The translations under genes were made by a program, and so were the position numbers. Positions 17,200 to 25,800 of a stretch of DNA of 64,000 nucleotides are shown here, piece after piece. Under the pieces are notes generated by a model. The model had not been told where the DNA came from and ran no database searches. It saw only the letters and a list, made by a program, of their open reading frames with translations. Every line of letters starts with the position of its first letter. Positions within the stretch are counted from its first letter, which is position 1. Source of the stretch: 2-01-FULL-33-17 sp964474375 (GTDB taxonomy: Bacteria > Patescibacteriota > Minisyncoccia > Phycocordibacterales > UBA9973); NCBI GenBank assembly GCA_964474375.1, contig CAYYSG010000001.1, positions 84,469-148,468 on the forward strand. The letters run 5' to 3'.

Positions 17200-18375
17200 A
17201 TGATAACACAGCAAGTCGTAACATATATTAAAGACCAACTAGCACGTGGTACTGATAGAACAAAAATCCGTACTAATCTTATTTCTGCTGGCTGGGTAGA
17301 ATCTGATATTAACCAAGCTTTTTCTTTTGCGGAACCAGCAGGGCAATCAGCTGCTGTAAAAATAGCTCCGGCTTTTGCTATTGAGGAAGAAATGAAGCCT
17401 AAAATCCCAGTTGATAAAACCGAAATAAATCTGGACCCTGTTATGCCAGTTTTACAAAAAGATTCTGAAAAGAAAGAGCCTTCTAATCTTTCGGCTTTTG
17501 CTTATGGGGAACCAGCTCAAATGCCAGTCCAAAATACTCCGAAAGAACCAGCTCTTAAACAACAAGCTCCTGAAGCTAGTAACGATATTGTTATGCCTAC
17601 ACTGCAGACCCAGCCAGAAGTAGCTTCACCTAAAATCGAAGCATCTTTAAACAATATAGTTAAAACCCCTCTTTCGACTTCGCCTATGTTGAGTTCTATT
17701 CCAGCATCTAGTCCAATCAAAAATACTATTGAAACCGATGTGGTTCGCAACTTTGAATCAGCATCTGGTCCGGCTATGAATAGTGTAGTTAAAAAATCAG
17801 GTAGTCCAGTCCTAAAAGTAATCGCATTTTTGCTGTTTTTAGTTTTGATATTAGGTAATGCTTATATGTGGTTCGTGGTTTGGCCAGGGATGCAAGTTGT
17901 TAATATGGATACTTCTAATAACAGTATGAATAACTCAATGCAGTCTGAACGTACAGCAAACACCGAAATAGAAAATGTTGTAGCTACTGCTGAAACTAGT
18001 AACCAAATCGTAATGAATCCTGTGTCTAACGAATTAGCAATACCGGCATCTAGCTTGTTATCATCAGCAGCAAATTATTTTACACAGTTTAATTCATATG
18101 GTTCCGTTAATATGTCGCTTGGGTCTTGTGCTGTTAGTGGTACAGTGTTTAGTAATATGGATGTTAAAAAATCTATCGAAGACATGTCCCGTATTACAGG
18201 CCGAGTTCCTCAGTGTGCATTGTCTACGGATGCATCTAGTACTGTAGCTAACCGTACTACTAATTATTTAGTTTATATCCCAATGGAAGACGGCGGGTAT
18301 TGCGTAGACAGTACTGGTGCTAGTCTGATGGTTTCTAAAAGCCCAACCGGCACAAGTTGCGCAACAGGGCTATAA
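17200..18375 (+). CDS. Membrane protein with N-terminal helical motif and cysteine-containing exterior domain
   Basis: The ATG at 17200 is preferred because TATAAT (17187-17192) would overlap earlier starts; the protein is then about 391 aa. Residues about 1-45 (VVTYIKDQLARGTDRTKIR, then GWVESDINQAF) form a small helical motif I associate with CPR membrane proteins. A Pro/Ala/Lys-rich disordered segment follows, then one membrane helix (about 208-228), and an exterior domain with cysteines in GSCAVSGT, PQCALST, GYCVDSTG and TSCATG. The last part (GGYCVDSTG...C) resembles the C-terminal disulfide region of CPR type IV pilin-like proteins, but there is no classical N-terminal prepilin sequence. 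The function is unproven. Confidence 0.75.
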   Translation: MITQQVVTYIKDQLARGTDRTKIRTNLISAGWVESDINQAFSFAEPAGQSAAVKIAPAFAIEEEMKPKIPVDKTEINLDPVMPVLQKDSEKKEPSNLSAFAYGEPAQMPVQNTPKEPALKQQAPEASNDIVMPTLQTQPEVASPKIEASLNNIVKTPLSTSPMLSSIPASSPIKNTIETDVVRNFESASGPAMNSVVKKSGSPVLKVIAFLLFLVLILGNAYMWFVVWPGMQVVNMDTSNNSMNNSMQSERTANTEIENVVATAETSNQIVMNPVSNELAIPASSLLSSAANYFTQFNSYGSVNMSLGSCAVSGTVFSNMDVKKSIEDMSRITGRVPQCALSTDASSTVANRTTNYLVYIPMEDGGYCVDSTGASLMVSKSPTGTSCATGL

Positions 18376-18402
18376 AAAAATCCCCGAAAGGGGATTTTTA
18401 AA
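18376..18402 (+). terminator. Rho-independent terminator
   Basis: Stem AAAAATCCCC/GGGGATTTTT with GAAA loop directly after the preceding gene. Confidence 0.92.
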
Positions 18403-18464
18403 TTAAGCTATTATTTGAATTTATTATAAATTGTGTTATATTCCATATACGCAAAAGCGTGTAT

Positions 18465-18537
18465 GGGGGTTATGGTGTAACGGTTAACACTGAGGTTTGT
18501 GGAACCTTCAATCTGGGTTCGATTCCCAGTAGCCCCC
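18465..18537 (+). tRNA. tRNA-His (anticodon GTG)
   Basis: The plus strand folds into a tRNA with an encoded extra 5' G (G-1 opposite C73, the histidine identity element), acceptor GGGGTTA/TAGCCCC, D arm GGTGTAACGGTTAACA, anticodon loop TTTGTGG (anticodon GTG) and T arm CTGGG-TTCGATT-CCCAG. A run of eight Cs follows, so the CCA end is not cleanly encoded. Confidence 0.95.
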
Positions 18538-18546
18538 CCCAAAAAA

Positions 18547-18576
18547 AACAAAAATCCCTGAAAAGGGATTTTTGTT
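18547..18576 (+). terminator. Rho-independent terminator after tRNA-His
   Basis: Stem AAAAATCCC/GGGATTTTT followed by GTTTT, 10 nt after the tRNA. Confidence 0.9.
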
Positions 18577-18661
18577 TTGGTGAATAAAAAAGAAAACCTC
18601 CTGTAATTGATCAAAGTTTTTGACTTTTTTGTGAAAATATGTTTTTATAAAAGAAAAAATA

Positions 18662-19333
18662 ATGAAACAAATAGCTTTACAATATCAACAGTATTATGTT
18701 GGTCAAGAAAATTATTATCACAATTTCAACCATGCTCTATGGGTTGTAGATAAAGGTTTGGAAATACTAGATTCAAGTAATTTACCAGATTATCTAAAAC
18801 TCATATATGTACATGCTATGGCGTGTCATGACGCTGGTCATTTAAATGGATTGCAGAAAAGTGATAGGGAAAACGTAGACAAAGCCCTAAAGATATTTAG
18901 CAGGCATTCAAAAGAAGACATAGGTCTAAATTTACCAAAAGTAGCAATTGCGGGATTGATAATAGATTCTACTTGTGTACCTTATAAGTCAGCTGATCGG
19001 TTAATGGCTGAATATAATATTAAGAATAGACATGTTAAATCTCTCATAGATTTAGCCAGAGATGTTGACCATCTTGGTATTATAGGAATTGAGGATGCTA
19101 ATCAACGAATGCGAGCTTTAGTTGGGTTTATGCGTGAGAATCTCAGGTCTACAAGTAAAGAAAATTTACTTAATAGCTACGAATCTCATACTAGAAAATT
19201 TTTCCAATCACTACCTAATTTTTTTAGTACTACCTATGCTAAAGAATGGGCTCATTCCAATCTTTCAAGAATGGAAGAATGGCAGCTTGAAATGACCCCA
19301 GAAGCTATAAAAATAGCATCTATTAATATTTGA
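18662..19333 (+). CDS. HD-domain metal-dependent phosphohydrolase family protein
   Basis: A 223-aa soluble, helical protein. The N-terminal YYHNFNHAL (about 18-26) and ACHDAGH (about 54-60) match the H...HD metal-binding pattern of HD-superfamily predicted phosphohydrolases; a later DVDHLG (about 138-143) could supply the last aspartate. Substrate unknown. The promoter seems to be TTGACT (from about 18620) with a T-rich -10 and a short A-rich leader. It stands alone between tRNA-His and the HTTM gene. It ends with a TGA stop codon, showing that UGA is used as stop. Confidence 0.75.
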   Translation: MKQIALQYQQYYVGQENYYHNFNHALWVVDKGLEILDSSNLPDYLKLIYVHAMACHDAGHLNGLQKSDRENVDKALKIFSRHSKEDIGLNLPKVAIAGLIIDSTCVPYKSADRLMAEYNIKNRHVKSLIDLARDVDHLGIIGIEDANQRMRALVGFMRENLRSTSKENLLNSYESHTRKFFQSLPNFFSTTYAKEWAHSNLSRMEEWQLEMTPEAIKIASINI

Positions 19334-19348
19334 TCATAAAAACTTTTT

Positions 19349-19378
19349 AAATGGCTGCTTGATAGTAGCCATTTTTAT
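19349..19378 (+). terminator. Rho-independent terminator
   Basis: Inverted repeat AAATGGCT/AGCCATTT followed by a T run after the HD-domain gene. Confidence 0.8.
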
Positions 19379-19409
19379 TTAGTGTCTAGTCATATGCTAT
19401 AATGGTCTA

Positions 19410-21197
19410 ATGCTTTCTTATTTTAAAAGAATATTCTCATTAGACTACCGCTCACTCGCTATTATGCGAATGTTCATTGGTCTAACTCTACTGGCGGACA
19501 TTATCCAAAGAACTAGATCCCTAACAGCCCATTATGCCGATGCCGGTGTGTTGCCACGTTCAGGGCTCCTATCTATCTGGAACGAATCAGGATTTTGGTC
19601 AATTTATTTTTTAAATGGTAGTCCATTGTTTGTGGCTATCATTTTTTTTGTTACTGCTGTATTTGCGGTCATGATGATAGTTGGGTACAAAACACGCATT
19701 GCAACTATTGCTTCATTTTTCTTACTTATATCACTACATGTTAGGAACCCAATAGTCTTGCAGGGTGGGGATGTAGCGCTACGGGTGATACTTTTCTTTA
19801 TGATGTTTTTGCCTTTGGGCCAACGCATGTCCGTCGACACTATAGTTGGCGAAGCTAAATACCCTAAAGAAAAAGAATATTTTAGTCCAGCATCTATTGC
19901 GTATGTAATTCAGTTTTTAATTATATGGACAATGTCTGGATTTTTAAAAACCGGTGCTCCTTGGGTGACAAATGCTACAGCTGTAGCTATGGCACTGCAT
20001 CTTGAATCATTTGTTACCAACTTTGGAATGTGGCTACGTTCTATAGACAGTGCAATGTATTTTATAACTACAGCTACACTTATAATTGAACGCTATGTTT
20101 TTGTATTGTTTATTACACCTGTTCAGCGCGACATGGGTAGACTAGCCGGACTAATACTAACAACTACTTTAATAATCGGATTCAATTTATCTTTCAGGTT
20201 GGGTCTTTTTGGGATGATTATGTTTTCTATATCACTTGGGCTTTTACCAGGGTATTTTTGGGACCATATCATAATGCCATTACGTAAAATAGCTTCATCG
20301 AAGAGTCAAAAAGGTATGACAATATTTTACGATGGGGATTGCTCGTTCTGTTCCCGTATATCCAAGGTTACTGCAGGGATGTTGCTACTACACCCAGAAA
20401 CTAAAATAATCTTCAGTGGTAGCGATCCTGAGGCCTACAGCACTATGCATTCAGCTCATTCATGGGTAGTACGCGACCATAACGGCGTTAGTTATACTGG
20501 ATTCCGTGCATTTGTGGCCCTGATGCAGTCAGCATTCTTTTATAGAATATTTGCACCTGTATTTTTACTGACTCCTATTATGTATATAGGCGAAAATATA
20601 TATAGAATGGTAGCTCACAATAGGCCAATGACCTGTAGTGTGGATATGCCGGACAAGCCCATAAAAAAACAAAACAAAAGAATAAAAAATATATTTATTA
20701 TTGTAATGCTTGGTTTTGTCGTTGTTTGGAATATTAGTTCTTTGCCGAGCTATTCTAGATATAAAAAGCCAAAATTTATTGAAAAATCTTTGTTAATTTT
20801 TAGACTTGATCAAAAATGGAACATGTTTGCGCCATATCCTACAACTGAAGACGGTTTCTTTGTTATGCCGGGTGTTTTGCGTGACGGTAGTAGTGTTGAT
20901 ATATATAGCGGTAGTACAAACATTAGTTATCTAAAACCCCAAAACATGGCATGGATATATCAAAATCAAAGATGGCAAAAATACCTGATGAACCTTTGGC
21001 TTAAAGACTTTTCAAACTATCGTTTGGGTTATGGGCAGTACTTGTGCAGGGAATGGAATGCGCATAATATCCATGAGAAGAATTTAATGACTTTTGAAAT
21101 CCTGTATATTCTCGAAGAAACCGATATAAATACACTAAAAGAATCCGAACCTGTCCCGGTCAGCATTTGGCAACATCAATGCTTCTCTGACTCATAA
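19410..21197 (+). CDS. HTTM-domain membrane protein fused to a DCC (DUF393) thiol-disulfide oxidoreductase-like domain
   Basis: A 595-aa polytopic protein. Residues 1 to about 290 look like an HTTM domain (the membrane domain shared with vitamin K-dependent gamma-carboxylase), opening with LDYRSLAIMRMFIGLTLLAD. At about 302-312 FYDGDCSFCSR is the signature of the DCC/DUF393 family with its CxxC. Two further membrane helices (about 370-395 and 425-448) and a C-terminal exterior part of 140 residues follow. HTTM and DCC domains are known to occur together; here they are one chain. A role in redox chemistry at the membrane is inferred. TATAAT lies exactly 6 nt before the ATG. Confidence 0.82.
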   Translation: MLSYFKRIFSLDYRSLAIMRMFIGLTLLADIIQRTRSLTAHYADAGVLPRSGLLSIWNESGFWSIYFLNGSPLFVAIIFFVTAVFAVMMIVGYKTRIATIASFFLLISLHVRNPIVLQGGDVALRVILFFMMFLPLGQRMSVDTIVGEAKYPKEKEYFSPASIAYVIQFLIIWTMSGFLKTGAPWVTNATAVAMALHLESFVTNFGMWLRSIDSAMYFITTATLIIERYVFVLFITPVQRDMGRLAGLILTTTLIIGFNLSFRLGLFGMIMFSISLGLLPGYFWDHIIMPLRKIASSKSQKGMTIFYDGDCSFCSRISKVTAGMLLLHPETKIIFSGSDPEAYSTMHSAHSWVVRDHNGVSYTGFRAFVALMQSAFFYRIFAPVFLLTPIMYIGENIYRMVAHNRPMTCSVDMPDKPIKKQNKRIKNIFIIVMLGFVVVWNISSLPSYSRYKKPKFIEKSLLIFRLDQKWNMFAPYPTTEDGFFVMPGVLRDGSSVDIYSGSTNISYLKPQNMAWIYQNQRWQKYLMNLWLKDFSNYRLGYGQYLCREWNAHNIHEKNLMTFEILYILEETDINTLKESEPVPVSIWQHQCFSDS

Positions 21198-21240
21198 AAA
21201 TACACCCCATAGGAATTCCTATGGGGGTGTATTTTTTTAT
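21196..21240. terminator. Bidirectional terminator
   Basis: A long inverted repeat (ATACACCCCATAGGA with TCCTATGGGGGTGTAT) followed by a T run, between convergent genes. Confidence 0.9.
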
Positions 21241-21241
21241 G

Positions 21242-21493
21242 CTATTTAACTTTGATTAAACCAGCTTTTTTAAGAGTAGCGAATGCACCATTCTTAGTTA
21301 TAGTGCGTAGGCCTTTTGTTGATACTTCGATACGAACAGATTGACCTAGTTCAGGAACAAAAACCTTCTTTTTTTGAAGATTAGGGTAACGACGGCGTGA
21401 GCCAGTCGGTTGGTACTTGGTCGCACGAACACGGTTGGAATATCCACCGCCGACACGAGAAGTTTTTTTAGTTATTGCGCAGGTTTTTGCCAT
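21242..21493 (-). CDS. rpmB: 50S ribosomal protein L28
   Basis: An 83-aa basic protein: MAKTCAITKKTSRVGGGYSN at the start, central RRRYPNLQKKKVFVPE, and KGLRTITKNGAF near the end match L28. Late-assembling 50S protein. It is single, transcribed opposite to its neighbours, with its 5' end 44 nt from the divergent protease start. Confidence 0.93.
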   Translation of the reverse strand: MAKTCAITKKTSRVGGGYSNRVRATKYQPTGSRRRYPNLQKKKVFVPELGQSVRIEVSTKGLRTITKNGAFATLKKAGLIKVK

Positions 21494-21537
21494 ATAATAT
21501 TTGTTTTAAGTTACCAGAGCATGGTATCATGAAATAT

Positions 21538-22146
21538 ATGAATACGCAAGTCGACAAGCTTTTTTACCTGATTGTTTTGATTTTTTCTATAGTTATTCAC
21601 GAAATAGCCCATGGATATGCTGCTCTTTACTATGGGGACACTACAGCGCGCGACCATGGCAGGCTGACCCTAAACCCTATAAAACATATTGATATGTTTG
21701 GGTCTATTATTTTGCCATTGATACTGTTTGTCACAGGTTCACCATATATGGTGGGCTGGGCTAAACCCGTACCATATAACCCTATGAATTTACGCGACGA
21801 AAAAAAGGGCACCAGACTGGTGGCTTTTGCTGGAATATTAGCAAATCTTAGCGTGGCTGTTGTTTTTGCTATTGTGGTAAGAATCTTCGGACTTAATCTA
21901 CCTGAACAAATGTTGCAGTTATTCCTACTTGTTATAATTGTAAATCTTGTTTTAGCTGTATTTAACTTACTGCCTGTGCCACCACTGGATGGTTCTAAAA
22001 TTCTAGCCAGCTTTGGGTCTGCACGGTTCCGCGCTATTGTGGAATACCCACAAGGCATACTAATGATATTTTTCTTTATCATTGCTATTATGCTTTGGCG
22101 TTACATTTCACCGGTGGTTTTTTATCTGTACAACGTGCTTGTTTAA
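21538..22146 (+). CDS. Site-2-protease-like M50 family membrane metallopeptidase
   Basis: Intramembrane zinc protease family. With the ATG at 21538 the protein is 202 aa with about five to six membrane helices. HEIAHG (about 20-25, HExxH) and NLLPVPPLDG (about 143-152, the distal metal-binding LDG motif) are intact. There is no PDZ domain, which places it with the short M50 proteins rather than RseP. I chose this start because TATCAT lies 7 nt upstream and the earlier in-frame start would be antisense to rpmB. Substrate unknown. Confidence 0.88.
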   Translation: MNTQVDKLFYLIVLIFSIVIHEIAHGYAALYYGDTTARDHGRLTLNPIKHIDMFGSIILPLILFVTGSPYMVGWAKPVPYNPMNLRDEKKGTRLVAFAGILANLSVAVVFAIVVRIFGLNLPEQMLQLFLLVIIVNLVLAVFNLLPVPPLDGSKILASFGSARFRAIVEYPQGILMIFFFIIAIMLWRYISPVVFYLYNVLV

Positions 22147-22177
22147 ACATTGCCTATCCGTGTATACTTAGAGTTAC

Positions 22178-24259
22178 ATGAAGAAGTTTTTTTCTTTACT
22201 CGCATTTTTTTTCAGTTTTGCAGCATTAGTTTATGCTGCCACTATTGGTATTATTGATAGTACTGACAAATACGCCAAAGTTTTAGCTGGTCCTTATGCT
22301 GGTACACAAATTGATTTTCGGCCTAATGACACAGCTACAGTTCAAGCCGTCGAAGTTCATTCTGATAGGCTCCGAGGGTATGCTTGGGGTGAAGCTACTG
22401 GTTACATTGTCCTCTCTTGTGAAGACACAAACAGTGGTTGCTCTGGTACCAATGGTAATTTCAAAGTCACTAATGATGGTAATGGTAATTTGGCTGGTTT
22501 CGCATGGGGTGCTAACACCGGCTGGGTTTCCTTTAGTTGTTCGAACTCTACATCAAGCTGTTCGGGTGGTGCTGGTGCATGGGGAGTATCCATAAATACA
22601 AGTACTGGTGAATTTAGCGGACATGCTTGGTCTCAAAATTTTGGTTATATAAAATTTGATTGTTCATCAGCTGACTCATGTTTAACAACAGACTGGCGAC
22701 CAAGTTCTGGTACTTCTTCTGGCGGAGGAGGAGGTGGTGGTACCTCTACAACAACAGGTACTACTACTGGTACTACGACTGGTGAAGATGATGAAGAAGA
22801 AGACGGTGATGGGTTTCCTTGTTCTTTAATTTTCTATAGATTATACGGACGTTGTCCTGGTGACCCAGAAAATACCACTGGTACAACAACAGGTACTACC
22901 ACTGGACAAGACACTGTAGGCACTACTACAGGTCAGACTACAACCGGACAAACTACTACTGGTCAAACAACGACTGGTACTACTACTGGTCAAACAACAA
23001 CAGGGCAGACTACTACTGGTCAAACCACAGGTTTTGGTACCACTGGTGGAACTGGCACTGGACAAAATGGTGGTACTGGATTTGGATCAACTGGTGCGGG
23101 TAGTAGTACTGGTTTTGGGTCAACTGGGTTTGGTGCTACTGGTACAGGTAGTGCTACTACTGGAACAAGTTCTAGTGGTAGTACCGGTACATCATCAGGT
23201 ACATTTGGTAGAACCAATGTTATTCTGACTGGTGGCTTGCGCGATATTTTAAAAACTAGTAACAGCCAAGAATTCATCGATGGCGTTGCTGATGCTGTAG
23301 CCGGGGCTATTCCTATCGGAGGAATAATTGCTGGTATGATAGCCGCACTGGCTGCGCTCTTTTTCGTAAATGCAGTTTCCTTTTCAGAACTTTTGTTTTT
23401 GCCAGCGCGTATTTGGTCATCTCTACTACTATTTTTCGGCATAGCGAAAAAGCCTTGGGGTGTTGTGTATGACTCTTTGACAAAACAACCCATCGACCCA
23501 GCTTATGTAACACTAATAGATGCTGTTACAAATGAAGAAGTTTCATCATCTCTAACTGACATCAATGGACGTTATGGTTTTGATAATGTTAAAAAAGGTA
23601 AATACCGTATTGAGGCTAGTAAAACTCACTATAAATTTCCATCAAATTATTTAAAGGGTCATACAGCAGACGATATTTACGAGGATTTATATTTCGGTCA
23701 AGAATTCGTTGTAGAGGAAGATGGAGCTTTGATTACTAAAAATATCCCAATTGATGCAGAATCTATCGACTGGAACGAAGTAGCTAAAAAAGAGCAAAAC
23801 CTGATGTCTTTCAACCCTATTAGGGAATCACGCTGGCAAAAAATAGCCCATCTTATATTTATTGCTGGGTTCATTGCATCAATACTGTTTATGATATCTT
23901 TGCCTGTACTCGGTAACAAAATCTCACTTATTTTCTATATAGTAGCGGGTATTTTGATGTACGTATTGCGTATTCCGAAAATCCGAGCAATGTTCTCACG
24001 CTCACATGCTATTGTTATCGAATCCAGACTGGATGCTCCTTTGCCATTCGCTATGGTGGAAATCAAAAACCCAGAAACCGGTGTGGTCGTAACCAAACGC
24101 GTTACTAACCAAGATGGTATGTTCTATGCACTTCTTGAAAAAGGTAATTATCAGGTGGCTATTTCCAAGTCTGAAAAGGTGGGTAGTTATACTAAAATAT
24201 TCGAATCTAACCCATTGTCTGTAAAGAAAGGATTCATTAGTTCTAAATTTGAAGTCTAA
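22178..24259 (+). CDS. Large surface protein with GxAWG repeats, Thr/Gly linker and carboxypeptidase-regulatory-like domains
   Basis: A 693-aa exported protein: signal peptide (1 to about 21); three related repeats (GYAWGEATGYI, GFAWGANTGWVSF, GHAWSQNFGYIKF with CxxxxxxC-type spacing, about 65-165); a low-complexity linker of Thr/Gly/Gln (about 185-345); a hydrophobic segment (about 375-395) and another (about 400-425); a beta-sandwich like the carboxypeptidase-regulatory domain (VVYDSLTKQPIDPAYVTL onward, about 430-490); two membrane helices (about 556-600); and a second regulatory-like domain at the C terminus. AWG repeats of this kind are typical of CPR surface proteins in my knowledge. 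It is probably a cell-surface adhesin or scaffold. TATACT lies 9 nt before the ATG. Confidence 0.8.
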   Translation: MKKFFSLLAFFFSFAALVYAATIGIIDSTDKYAKVLAGPYAGTQIDFRPNDTATVQAVEVHSDRLRGYAWGEATGYIVLSCEDTNSGCSGTNGNFKVTNDGNGNLAGFAWGANTGWVSFSCSNSTSSCSGGAGAWGVSINTSTGEFSGHAWSQNFGYIKFDCSSADSCLTTDWRPSSGTSSGGGGGGGTSTTTGTTTGTTTGEDDEEEDGDGFPCSLIFYRLYGRCPGDPENTTGTTTGTTTGQDTVGTTTGQTTTGQTTTGQTTTGTTTGQTTTGQTTTGQTTGFGTTGGTGTGQNGGTGFGSTGAGSSTGFGSTGFGATGTGSATTGTSSSGSTGTSSGTFGRTNVILTGGLRDILKTSNSQEFIDGVADAVAGAIPIGGIIAGMIAALAALFFVNAVSFSELLFLPARIWSSLLLFFGIAKKPWGVVYDSLTKQPIDPAYVTLIDAVTNEEVSSSLTDINGRYGFDNVKKGKYRIEASKTHYKFPSNYLKGHTADDIYEDLYFGQEFVVEEDGALITKNIPIDAESIDWNEVAKKEQNLMSFNPIRESRWQKIAHLIFIAGFIASILFMISLPVLGNKISLIFYIVAGILMYVLRIPKIRAMFSRSHAIVIESRLDAPLPFAMVEIKNPETGVVVTKRVTNQDGMFYALLEKGNYQVAISKSEKVGSYTKIFESNPLSVKKGFISSKFEV
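22885..23200 (+). repeat. Low-complexity coding repeat (Thr-Thr-Gly-Gln) in the surface protein
   Basis: Imperfect tandem units coding TTGQ or TTTGQ (about 15 bp) run from about 22885 to 23035, followed by Gly/Ser/Thr/Phe units to about 23200. The codons vary (ACT, ACA, ACG, ACC) while the protein is kept, which points to protein-level selection for a flexible stalk. This region is prone to length changes. Confidence 0.8.
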
Positions 24260-24268
24260 AAACCACTT

Positions 24269-24294
24269 AACCCCCTTTATCAAGGGGGTTTCGC
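24269..24294 (+). terminator. Rho-independent terminator
   Basis: Stem AACCCCCTT/AAGGGGGTT after the surface protein, just before the tuf promoter. Confidence 0.85.
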
Positions 24295-24304
24295 TAGATT
24301 TTCC

Positions 24305-24334
24305 TTGACATTCATTACCATTTAGTGCTAGGAT
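24305..24334 (+). promoter_or_regulatory. tuf promoter
   Basis: TTGACA (24305-24310), an 18-nt spacer, and TAGGAT (24329-24334). The same -10 hexamer is used by the rpsS promoter. The transcript would carry a leader of about 175 nt. Confidence 0.8.
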
Positions 24335-24340
24335 TCTTGT

Positions 24341-24516
24341 AACGGCACTCTTTGGGGCTTTTTTATTTTGCCCAAAAATCGAAAAAGAGGGCCAATTTAT
24401 TATTATTTATAAGTATATTTTAACCTTTTAGGGTACTAATTTGGGTCTATACATAGCGAATGTTCTCGCTCTATGTATGAATCTACAAATTAGTCCATAA
24501 AAGTCAAAAAAGCTAT
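24341..24516 (+). promoter_or_regulatory. Structured 5' leader of tuf
   Basis: The leader contains a hairpin near 24352-24376 (GGGGC/GCCC with a T-rich loop) and a larger two-part structure: a closing helix (ACTAATTTG 24435-24443 with CAAATTAGT 24486-24494, extended by GG/CC across a bulge) around an inner hairpin (ATACAT-AGCGA 24449-24459 with TCGCT-CT-ATGTAT). The inner helix is 11 bp with a 2-nt bulge. No known riboswitch is recognised; growth-linked control of EF-Tu is a guess. Confidence 0.6.
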
Positions 24517-25716
24517 ATGGCACAAGATTTTGATCGTTCAAAGCCACACGTTAACGTAGGTACTATCGGACACGTTGACCACGGTAAAACAACATTAACA
24601 GCAGCTATCCTTACAGTTCTAGGACGTGAAGGTAACGGCTATGGTTCAAAAATGAAGTCAGTTGACCAAATTGACTCTGCTCCAGAAGAAAAAGCTCGTG
24701 GTATTACTATTGCTCTTTCTCACAACGAGTACGAAACTCCTACTCGTCACTACGCTCACATTGATGCTCCTGGTCACGCGGACTACATCAAAAACATGAT
24801 TACTGGTGCGGCTCAAATGGATGGTGCAGTTCTAGTAGTTGCAGCAACAGATGGTGCTATGCCACAAACACGCGAACACGTTTTGCTTGCAAAACAAGTT
24901 GGCGTGCCTCGTATTATCGTTTTCCTAAACAAATGCGACATGGTGGATGATCCAGATATGCTAGACCTAGTTGAAGAAGAATTGCGTGAACTCCTTACAA
25001 AACAAGGGTTTGACGGTGCTAATGCTCCAGTTATTCGTGGTTCAGGTCTTAAAGCTCTTGAAGAAGCTGATAACTCTGGTCCATATTCACAAAAAGTTCT
25101 TGAGCTTGCAAAAGCGTTGGATGAATACATTCCAATGCCAGAACGTGATGTTACAAAGCCTTTCCTAATGCCTATCGAAGACATCTTTTCTATCGAAGGA
25201 CGTGGAACTGTTGTTACAGGTAAAATCGAACGTGGTGTTGTAAAAGTAGGTGAAGAAGTTGAAATCGTTGGTATTAAAGATACAGTTAAAACTACTATCA
25301 CTGGTATCGAAATGTTCAACAAAAACCTAAAAGAAGGTATTGCAGGAGATAACGCGGGTATTCTAATCCGTGGTATCAAAAAAGAAGACGTTACTCGTGG
25401 TCAAGTTCTTGCAAAGACTGGTTCAGTTACTCCACACTCAAACTTTGAATGTGAAGTTTACATCTTGAAAAAGGAAGAAGGTGGACGTCATACTCCATTC
25501 TTTACTGGATACAAACCACAATTCTATGTTCGTACAACAGACGTAACAGGGGACTGTGCTTTGCCAGCAGGAGTAGAAATGGTTATGCCTGGTGATACTG
25601 TAAAACTTACTGTAAAACTAGTTACTCCAGTTGCTCTTGAAGAATCAACACGCTTTGCGGTTCGTGAAGGTGGACGTACAGTTGGTGCGGGTGTTGTAAC
25701 AAAAATCATCGCTTAA
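24517..25716 (+). CDS. tuf: Translation elongation factor Tu
   Basis: GTPase that brings aminoacyl-tRNA to the ribosomal A site. The 399-aa protein has all G motifs: GHVDHGKT (19-26), the RGITI switch I, DAPGH (about 82-86), NKCD (about 137-140) and a SGL/K-like G5 motif, followed by domains II and III. Length is normal. Its placement directly before rpsJ is unlike E. coli, where tufA follows fusA, but tuf-rpsJ adjacency is common. Confidence 0.98.
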   Translation: MAQDFDRSKPHVNVGTIGHVDHGKTTLTAAILTVLGREGNGYGSKMKSVDQIDSAPEEKARGITIALSHNEYETPTRHYAHIDAPGHADYIKNMITGAAQMDGAVLVVAATDGAMPQTREHVLLAKQVGVPRIIVFLNKCDMVDDPDMLDLVEEELRELLTKQGFDGANAPVIRGSGLKALEEADNSGPYSQKVLELAKALDEYIPMPERDVTKPFLMPIEDIFSIEGRGTVVTGKIERGVVKVGEEVEIVGIKDTVKTTITGIEMFNKNLKEGIAGDNAGILIRGIKKEDVTRGQVLAKTGSVTPHSNFECEVYILKKEEGGRHTPFFTGYKPQFYVRTTDVTGDCALPAGVEMVMPGDTVKLTVKLVTPVALEESTRFAVREGGRTVGAGVVTKIIA

Positions 25717-25800
25717 TTAGGTGTCAGGTAAATAGGTTACAGGTGCAGGATTTAAAACCCTATAACCTATAACCTATAACCTCAAACCTTCCCCTGTAAT
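25717..25800 (+). other. tuf-rpsJ spacer with a triple CTATAAC repeat
   Basis: Three exact tandem copies of CTATAAC (25760-25780) can each pair with one upstream complement (ATAGGTTA, 25732-25739). The spacer also has a set of AGGT repeats. It may form a shifting hairpin in the tuf-rpsJ transcript; no terminator T run is seen. Confidence 0.55.

Noticed and set aside
22885..23040. Regular short repeats that might suggest a CRISPR or minisatellite array
   Set aside because: The units are coding triplet repeats (Thr-Thr-Gly-Gln) inside a long gene, without spacers; no cas gene is seen and no CRISPR array elsewhere in the window.
24813..25379. 188-codon open frame opposite tuf
   Set aside because: EF-Tu is certain on the other strand; the frame is a codon-bias shadow.
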